Of a stretch of 12,272 nucleotides of DNA, positions 7,505-12,272 are shown one piece after another. How positions within the stretch are numbered: position 1 is the stretch's first letter; the number at the start of each line of letters is the position of its first letter. This DNA comes from Candidatus Roizmanbacteria bacterium RIFCSPHIGHO2_01_FULL_39_8. GTDB lineage: Bacteria > Patescibacteriota > Microgenomatia > UBA1406 > GWC2-37-13. Position numbers and translations under genes: made by a program. The DNA lies in the NCBI GenBank assembly GCA_001789355.1, contig MFZI01000007.1, forward strand, positions 8,198 to 20,469, given 5' to 3'. Under the pieces are notes generated by a model. The model did not search any database, had not been told where the DNA came from, and saw only the letters and a list, made by a program, of their open reading frames with translations.

Positions 7505-7873
7505 CTAGGAGTTTATCTCAACATTTTCAAAGTATTTCAGTTCTCTTAACGATTGATCTCGATTCAATTCAATTGAAATTACGTCCAGAGATAATTTCCG
7601 GTTTTTATATCTGTCTTGCAAGAGGAAATGTTTGATAGGCCTAGTCAGCTTAAATAACTTCCTTTGATCTACTGATTCATAGGGTTTACCCTGTATAGTG
7701 CTTATTCGAGTTTTAACTTCGATAAAGGAGATTTTTGTGTCTTTTTCTACAATAAGGTCTATTTCACCCCATCGTGTATAGTAATTCCGCGAAATAAGAG
7801 AATATCCCTTATTTTTTAAAAAAGTGAGAGCTAAATTTTCACCAACTTTTCCCACGTTTCTATTTGTGTTCAT
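7505..7873 (-). CDS. yraN: YraN/UPF0102 family nuclease-like protein
   Basis: The 122-residue product belongs to the UPF0102 (YraN) family, small proteins with a restriction-endonuclease-like fold. The PD-(D/E)xK-type core is visible: GENLA with E12, GEIDLI with D39, and FIEVKTR with E52 and K54, followed by the DQRK segment near 69-72 and a late LDVISIE strand. Length is typical (about 115-125). The function of the family is not settled; nuclease or resolvase-like activity on DNA is inferred from the fold. It starts 20 bases after rplS on the same strand. The rplS-rnhB-yraN order is common in bacteria; here rnhB is absent from between them. It is probably co-transcribed with rplS. No Shine-Dalgarno site is evident before the ATG. 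Confidence 0.92.
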   Translation of the reverse strand: MNTNRNVGKVGENLALTFLKNKGYSLISRNYYTRWGEIDLIVEKDTKISFIEVKTRISTIQGKPYESVDQRKLFKLTRPIKHFLLQDRYKNRKLSLDVISIELNRDQSLRELKYFENVEINS

Positions 7874-7893
7874 GGGCGAGATGAAACAGAGTT

Positions 7894-8220
7894 CTACCGA
7901 GCCAATTTTGCTTTAACCTTCTGATCCGAAAGACCGCGCAAAAAGTACAACTTTGCTTTTTTTGGCTCGGTCTTCTTGACCAGTTTTATCTCTTCGAGAA
8001 ACGGTGAAGCCAAGGGAATTATCCTTTCAATTCCAATGCCGGATCTGGAAATCTTCCTGACTGTAATAGTCTTTGATTGAGGTGTAGAACCCTTGACTTG
8101 CAGAAGTATTCCCTTAAAAATCTGTCTTCTCTCTTTATCACCCTCCTTAAAACGATACGTCAAACTCACCGTACTTCCTATTCTGAAGGATTTGTCCTTA
8201 TAGATAAATGAATTTGCCAT
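7894..8220 (-). CDS. rplS: 50S ribosomal protein L19
   Basis: L19 is a large-subunit protein located near the interface with the 30S subunit. From the ATG at 8220 it has 108 residues, close to the usual 110-120. Conserved blocks are FRIGSTVSLTYRF, ERRQIFKGILLQVKG, TITVRKISRSGIGIERIIPL with the following SPFLEEI, and KKAKLYFLRGL. Longer starts exist in frame (TTG at 8256, ATG at 8226), but a strong promoter has its -10 at 8233-8228 and predicts transcription from about 8221, so both lie outside the transcript; MANSFIYKDKSFRIG is also the natural N terminus. The mRNA is thus predicted to be leaderless. It is divergent from pyrG, sharing a -35 box, and is followed by yraN. A 10-bp inverted repeat pairs the stop region with sequence about 60 bases upstream. 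Confidence 0.95.
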   Translation of the reverse strand: MANSFIYKDKSFRIGSTVSLTYRFKEGDKERRQIFKGILLQVKGSTPQSKTITVRKISRSGIGIERIIPLASPFLEEIKLVKKTEPKKAKLYFLRGLSDQKVKAKLAR

Positions 8221-8227
8221 AGTCATA

Positions 8228-8256
8228 ATTCTATCACTTAAATTTGACTTTGACAA
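8228..8256 (-). promoter_or_regulatory. rplS promoter (leaderless, shared -35 box)
   Basis: On the minus strand -35 TTGTCA (8256-8251), a 17-bp spacer and extended -10 TGATAGAAT (hexamer TAGAAT, 8233-8228) lie directly upstream of rplS. The expected first base is 8221, one base before the ATG at 8220. The -35 overlaps that of pyrG on the other strand. Confidence 0.75.
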
Positions 8257-8278
8257 GGACGAGTCTCACCTGTATACT
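8250..8278 (+). promoter_or_regulatory. pyrG promoter (leaderless, shared -35 box)
   Basis: Perfect -35 TTGACA (8250-8255), a 17-bp spacer and -10 TATACT (8273-8278). Transcription is expected near 8285, two bases before the GTG at 8287. No initial G-run of the kind used in reiterative pyrG control in Gram-positive bacteria is present. Confidence 0.8.
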
Positions 8279-8286
8279 GAAATTCC

Positions 8287-9948
8287 GTGAAAACAAAATA
8301 CGTATTTGTTTCCGGGGGAGTGATTTCAGGTATCGGAAAGGGTATAATTGCGGCCTCAATTGCCTTCCTCCTTCAGCGTCTTGATTTTCGAGTAACTCCG
8401 GTGAAATGTGAAAACTACCTTAATATAGATGCAGGAACGATAAATCCAATTGAACATGGTGATCCATTTCTTTGCGACGATGGAACTGAAGCAGATATGG
8501 ATATTGGTACTTACGAAAAATTTCTTGATATAGATTTGAATAAAAACAGCTTCATTACCATGGGACAGGTCTACAAAGCCGTAATAGACAGAGAACGTAG
8601 GTTCGAGTATAACGGTGAAGACGTAGAAGCGATACCGCATATTACCGATGAAATCCAAGCGAGGATAAGTGAAGCGGGAAAAAAGAACCATGCCGAAATT
8701 ATCGTCGTCGAACTAGGGGGCACTGCCGGAGAATACCAGAACGTTTTTTACTATGAAGCATCTCGAATTCTTTCCTTGAAAAATCCGGGAGATGTTGTTC
8801 ATGTCCATGTAGGCTATATGCCTACCCCAAGTCACTTAGGAGAACCAAAAACGAAACCAATTCAGCTTTCGGTGCGGACATTAAATACCATGGGTATTCA
8901 ACCTGACTTTATTGTAGCTCGTTCGGAAAAACCCATGGATCAGAGAAGAAAAAACAGATTTGCCCTTTTTTGTAATCTCCATCCCGAGGATATCATATCA
9001 GCGCCCGATACAAATCTCATTTACGAGCTTCCCCTCATGTTAAAGGAGCAGAACTTTCAAAATCGCCTGTTATCCCGCCTTAGTTTAAAAAAGAAGAAAG
9101 AGGATTTTACTTCTTGGAACAGACTTATAGCCGATGTTAAAAAAATCACGAAGAGCAATAAAAATATTACTGTTGCTATCGTGGGAAAATATTTTGCAAC
9201 AGGTGAATATCAGCTGCGGGATTCATATGCGGCTTTATTCGATGCACTGCAGCACGCCGGATGGCAGCACGGAGTAACCATAAAGACGCTCTGGGTTGAC
9301 GCTGAGAAAGTGGAGAAGCAGGGAATAGATACGTTTGTAAGAAATGTTGACGGAATGATCGTACCTATTGGTTGGGGTGAGCGTGGGGCCGAAGGGATGA
9401 TAAAAGCTGCCGGATATGCACGCGATAAAAAAATACCTTACCTTGGCCTATGCTATGGTATGCAACTGGCCGTAGTTTCATTCGCTCGTGACAAAATTGG
9501 TTGGGGGGATGCGAACACGACCGAGGCAAACCCGAAGACCTTACATCCTGTTATTCATCTCAATCCTATGCAAAAGGACAACGTTAGCAGACGAGCGTAT
9601 GGGGGAACGATGAGACTTGGATCATGGAACGCGATAGTGAAAAAAAACACAATTGCCTGGGATGCATATAATAGCTATAATGCCTTTATTAATAAGTCAA
9701 CGGGTCTAACAAGTGAGCGGCACCGACATCGGTATGAGTTTAATAATAGTTATTCGAAAAATTTTGAAGGCAAAGGTTTGGTTATAGCAGCTCGGTCAAC
9801 AGTCGAAAACTTGGTGGAAATTATCGAGCTCCCTCGAAAAGAACATCCATTCTATCTCGGAACTCAAGGTCACCCAGAATATAAATCCCGACCGCTAAAT
9901 CCTCATCCGATTTTTCTCAAGTTTATAGAAGCCTGCCTCACTTCTTGA
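8287..9948 (+). CDS. pyrG: CTP synthase
   Basis: CTP synthase converts UTP to CTP with ATP and glutamine-derived ammonia, the last step of pyrimidine nucleotide synthesis. It has 553 residues (E. coli 545). The synthetase domain (about 1-270) has the P-loop GGVISGIGKG with K18, metal residues D72 and E142 (VVELGGTAGE), and DDGTEADMDIGTYE. The glutaminase domain (about 293-553) has the nucleophile C389 (LGLCYGMQLA), SERHRHRYEFN (476-486) and H529/E531. Differences from consensus are consistent across the protein: KCENYLNIDAGT for KLDPYxNVDPGT, EHGDPFLCDDG for QHGEVFVTDDG, VPIGWG for VPGGFG at the oxyanion loop, and TQGHPEY for QFHPEF. Catalytic residues remain, so it should be active. The GTG start fits the family N terminus. 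Its 3' end overlaps convergent eno by 11 bases. Confidence 0.97.
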   Translation: MKTKYVFVSGGVISGIGKGIIAASIAFLLQRLDFRVTPVKCENYLNIDAGTINPIEHGDPFLCDDGTEADMDIGTYEKFLDIDLNKNSFITMGQVYKAVIDRERRFEYNGEDVEAIPHITDEIQARISEAGKKNHAEIIVVELGGTAGEYQNVFYYEASRILSLKNPGDVVHVHVGYMPTPSHLGEPKTKPIQLSVRTLNTMGIQPDFIVARSEKPMDQRRKNRFALFCNLHPEDIISAPDTNLIYELPLMLKEQNFQNRLLSRLSLKKKKEDFTSWNRLIADVKKITKSNKNITVAIVGKYFATGEYQLRDSYAALFDALQHAGWQHGVTIKTLWVDAEKVEKQGIDTFVRNVDGMIVPIGWGERGAEGMIKAAGYARDKKIPYLGLCYGMQLAVVSFARDKIGWGDANTTEANPKTLHPVIHLNPMQKDNVSRRAYGGTMRLGSWNAIVKKNTIAWDAYNSYNAFINKSTGLTSERHRHRYEFNNSYSKNFEGKGLVIAARSTVENLVEIIELPRKEHPFYLGTQGHPEYKSRPLNPHPIFLKFIEACLTS

Positions 9949-11209
9949 GCTCTTCACGCTCGATTTCCCAGAGGCGATTGTACTTGGCAACGCGCTCTCC
10001 CCGAGCGGGTGCACCAAATTTGACGAAGTCTGCCTGAACGCCGACTGCAAAGTCTGCGATAAAACTGTCATTTGTTTCGCCAGAACGATGTGAAACTGTG
10101 TAATTAAATTTATTATTAAGGGCCACGTTGATCACTTCGAGTGTTTCCGTTATCGACCCAATCTGATTCGGCTTAATTAATATGGTCGTGCACGCTTTTT
10201 CCTTTATGGCTCTTTCAAGGCGGGACTTATTGGTAGTCAAAAGATCATCTCCAACTAAGTAAATATGGCTGGGGATTGTCTGGTTTAGTTTTTGCCAGCT
10301 TTTCCAATCATCTTCATAAATGGGATCTTCCAGACTTAACATAGAGTAATCGCTAATAATTTTCTCTATAAATTTGAGAAACTCGTCAACATTTAGTGGG
10401 TGTGGTTTATCTTTAATATGGTATTTACCGTCTTTATAGAAGTAAGAAGGCGCGATGTCCAGACCAAGGAAGACATCTACCCCTGGTCTTAAGTTTTTCT
10501 GGTTTATTGTCTCGACCAAAACTTCTATCGCGTCAATATTTGTGGTGAAGTTTGGAGTAAAGCCCCCCTCTTCCCCTTGTGAAATATTGGCGTTCCTGTA
10601 TGTCAGTACACGTTTTAATTCGTGATAAATCTCAATTCCAATTTGATATGCACGGGAAAAAGTTAATGAGGAGGAAGGAATAAGGTGAAACTCCTGAAAT
10701 TCAAGGTTATTATTGGCATGTTTTCCTCCGTTAATAATGTTAAAAATCGGTGTCGGCATTCTTTCTATGCTTATTTGTGATTTAAAGAGCGAAAAATAGA
10801 GGCTGTTTATGTAGCGGAAAAGAGGGACTTTTAAATCAGCTGCAGCCGCCTTTATAAGTAACTGAGAAACCGTTAAAATACTATTTGCTCCCAGCTTGCT
10901 TTTTGTTGGTGTTCCGTCGAGCTTGCACATCCACATATCAACTTCCTGCTGTTTTAGCGGAGAAGTACCGACTAGTTTTGGTGCAATGAGGTTATTAATG
11001 TTTGCAACAGCCTTGGTTACTCCCATACCGTCAAAACGAGCCGGATCATTATCCCTTAACTCAACAGCTTCGTATTTCCCTATGGAAGTGCCCGCTGGAA
11101 TAGCAGTAGTGACCTCGATTCCGTTATCAAGGATAAGCTTACCCTCGATAGTAGGATAACTGCGCGAGTCTATGATTTCGTAGGCGTAAATTTTTTTTAT
11201 AGTTGCCAT
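9938..11209 (-). CDS. eno: Enolase (divergent)
   Basis: Enolase interconverts 2-phosphoglycerate and phosphoenolpyruvate in the cytosol. At 423 residues it is of usual length. Catalytic and metal residues known from yeast are all found: H164 (NGGKHA), E173 (QEF), E214 (GEEGGF), D251, E294 (LEDP), D321 (GDDL), K346 (LIKPNQIG), H374 (SHRSGET) and K397 (VKFGAPARGER). Many near-invariant neighbours have changed: DSRSYPT for DSRGNPT, PAGTSIG for PSGASTG in the mobile active-site loop, GEEGG for GDEGG, APSYF for ASSEF, KPNQIG for KLNQIG. It is therefore a real but divergent enolase, probably active. It starts 105 bases after the PEP synthase stop on the same strand; no confident promoter or ribosome site is seen in that gap, only a weak 5-bp hairpin (11288-11302). 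Confidence 0.95.
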   Translation of the reverse strand: MATIKKIYAYEIIDSRSYPTIEGKLILDNGIEVTTAIPAGTSIGKYEAVELRDNDPARFDGMGVTKAVANINNLIAPKLVGTSPLKQQEVDMWMCKLDGTPTKSKLGANSILTVSQLLIKAAAADLKVPLFRYINSLYFSLFKSQISIERMPTPIFNIINGGKHANNNLEFQEFHLIPSSSLTFSRAYQIGIEIYHELKRVLTYRNANISQGEEGGFTPNFTTNIDAIEVLVETINQKNLRPGVDVFLGLDIAPSYFYKDGKYHIKDKPHPLNVDEFLKFIEKIISDYSMLSLEDPIYEDDWKSWQKLNQTIPSHIYLVGDDLLTTNKSRLERAIKEKACTTILIKPNQIGSITETLEVINVALNNKFNYTVSHRSGETNDSFIADFAVGVQADFVKFGAPARGERVAKYNRLWEIEREELKK

Positions 11210-11314
11210 ATAAGTAAAGATTTTCCACTTTTCCCGTATTTTTCAATACTCCCTATAAATTCCACTAAATCAAAAAATTGCACTGATTCGAAATACATTC
11301 GAGATAACTCTATT

Positions 11315-12272
11315 TTATTTACTATACAGTTTCTTTTCAATATTGTATATTAACTCGCGGGTTCGGTCTACTGCATCTGGGTTTACCGAGACACTCGTGA
11401 TCCCCAGTCTTACTAGTTTGTCTACTAAATCAGGATAGTCGGAAGCTGCCTGGCCACAGATGGAAACGGTGACGCCATGCTTGACTCCTGTCTCAACGAT
11501 ATGAGTGAGGACATCAACGACAACAGGATGTCTTTCATCATAGATATCCGAAACTTCCTGATTGTCTCGGTCAACACCCAAAAGCATCATCGTAAGGTCA
11601 TTTGTTCCGATTGAAACCCCATCGATGCCGATTTTAATAAACTCCTCAAGGTGAAGTGCGCAGGCCGGTACCTCGACCATGATAAGGAGTTTAAAGCCAG
11701 GAAATTGATTGATACCGCTTTCGTTAACAAGTTCTTTGATTTTAATCAACTCCCAGGGCACCCTTACAAAAGGAATCATGAGCTGGAGATTAGTATAGCC
11801 CATCTCATAGATCTTGCGAATGGCAGCCAGTTCAAGATGAAATACATCAGGGTTTGCAATATAACGATAGGCTCCTCTAAAGCCAAGCATAGGGTTCTCT
11901 TCCTTGGGTTCGTAATGAATTCCGCCAATAAGATTCCGGTACTCGTTCGTTTTAAAATCCGTGGCACGGTAAATAACCGGACGAGGAGAAAAGGCTTTAG
12001 CAAAGGTAATCAGATCTTTAGCAAGTTTATTAACAAAAAGATATTCTTTTTTTTCTTTAATATACTCTTTAGGATGTTTACCAATCTGAGCAATGATAAA
12101 TTCAGCGCGCAACAGACCAACACCATCTACGTGCATCTTGGAAATCTTTTGTGCTTGTTCCGGTTCTGCAAGATTCACATAGACATGAGTAAGCGTTTTT
12201 GCAGGAAAGTGGTGCAGTTTTTCCTGAGGCGCGGTTTTTTGCAAAACTTTTCCTTTAAAAACTTCGCCTGAA
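11315..12272 (-). CDS. ppsA: Phosphoenolpyruvate synthase, C-terminal part
   Basis: The frame is open to the right window edge, leaving the last 318 residues; the nucleotide-binding and most of the phosphohistidine domain lie outside. The first visible residues, SGEVFKGKV, look like the end of the swivelling phosphohistidine domain. The rest is the PEP-utilising TIM barrel (PF02896) that binds pyruvate/PEP. In fragment numbering: GVGLLRAEF (50-58), ATDFKTNEY (103-111), GFRGA (130-134), the metal ligand in EVP (200-202), GTND (222-225) and the catalytic Cys272 in ICGQ. PEENPMLGFRGA-type spacing matches PEP synthase rather than pyruvate phosphate dikinase or PTS enzyme I. The enzyme interconverts pyruvate plus ATP with PEP plus AMP and phosphate; with eno just downstream, both act on PEP. 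An in-frame TTG at 12244 is internal, not a start. Confidence 0.93.
   Translation of the reverse strand, partial: SGEVFKGKVLQKTAPQEKLHHFPAKTLTHVYVNLAEPEQAQKISKMHVDGVGLLRAEFIIAQIGKHPKEYIKEKKEYLFVNKLAKDLITFAKAFSPRPVIYRATDFKTNEYRNLIGGIHYEPKEENPMLGFRGAYRYIANPDVFHLELAAIRKIYEMGYTNLQLMIPFVRVPWELIKIKELVNESGINQFPGFKLLIMVEVPACALHLEEFIKIGIDGVSIGTNDLTMMLLGVDRDNQEVSDIYDERHPVVVDVLTHIVETGVKHGVTVSICGQAASDYPDLVDKLVRLGITSVSVNPDAVDRTRELIYNIEKKLYSK

Noticed and set aside
8221..8256. Longer rplS starts (TTG 8256, ATG 8226)
   Set aside because: They fall within the rplS promoter, upstream of the predicted transcript start, and add residues not typical of L19.
8356..8691. Minus-strand open frame inside pyrG
   Set aside because: It lies antisense to the conserved synthetase domain of CTP synthase and shows no recognisable domain.
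11288..11302. Hairpin TCGAA-ATACA-TTCGA between ppsA and eno as a terminator
   Set aside because: The stem is only 5 bp and the T run on the minus strand begins several bases later, so it does not look like a working intrinsic terminator.
11651..12271. Long plus-strand open frame (206 codons) opposite ppsA
   Set aside because: It is fully antisense to the well-matched PEP synthase barrel, its protein is low-complexity (poly-Phe, Lys/Arg-rich) and no promoter or ribosome site was seen. It is a shadow frame.

Overview
The window is AT-rich bacterial chromosome of ordinary housekeeping content, densely packed, using the standard bacterial code (TAA, TAG and TGA all end genes, so TGA is not recoded). 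Several traits point, by inference only, to a Candidate Phyla Radiation (Patescibacteria) genome of the Microgenomates type: a CTP synthase and an enolase that keep the catalytic residues but depart from consensus elsewhere, promoters lying so close to start codons that mRNAs would be leaderless or nearly so, almost no Shine-Dalgarno sites, a tRNA without encoded CCA, and heptanucleotide repeats in a spacer. No phage, insertion sequence, CRISPR array or rRNA gene was seen, and no gap between genes exceeds about 120 bases.

Layout: 1-5773 (minus strand) is a repair cluster, uvrB then uvrA, followed after 12 bases by the start of an exported protein cut by the window edge. The uvrB-uvrA spacer is built largely of two 28-bp heptamer tracts able to pair with each other in the mRNA. 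dedA (5852-6487, minus) has its own promoter. A tRNA-Glu(TTC) gene (6603-6675, plus) lies divergent to it and convergent to a five-helix MscS/CmpX-like membrane protein (6794-7444, minus). Next come yraN (7505-7873) and rplS (7894-8220), both minus. pyrG (8287-9948, plus) diverges from rplS, and its 3' end overlaps the convergent eno (9938-11209, minus). Upstream of eno on the same strand is the C-terminal third of a phosphoenolpyruvate synthase (11315-12272), cut by the right edge.

The most striking structure is the 66-bp rplS/pyrG divergent gap. It consists almost wholly of two consensus-like sigma-70 promoters arranged as mirror images around position 8253, sharing one TTGACAA -35 box, each with a 17-bp spacer and each predicted to start transcription 1-2 bases before its start codon. 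This moves the rplS start to the ATG at 8220. The same promoter logic sets the uvrB start at 5773.

Functionally, UvrA and UvrB belong to nucleotide excision repair (uvrC is not here); enolase and PEP synthase act on PEP in consecutive steps; PyrG makes CTP; RplS is a ribosomal protein. DedA and the MscS-like protein are inner-membrane proteins, and the leftmost gene encodes a secreted or surface protein.
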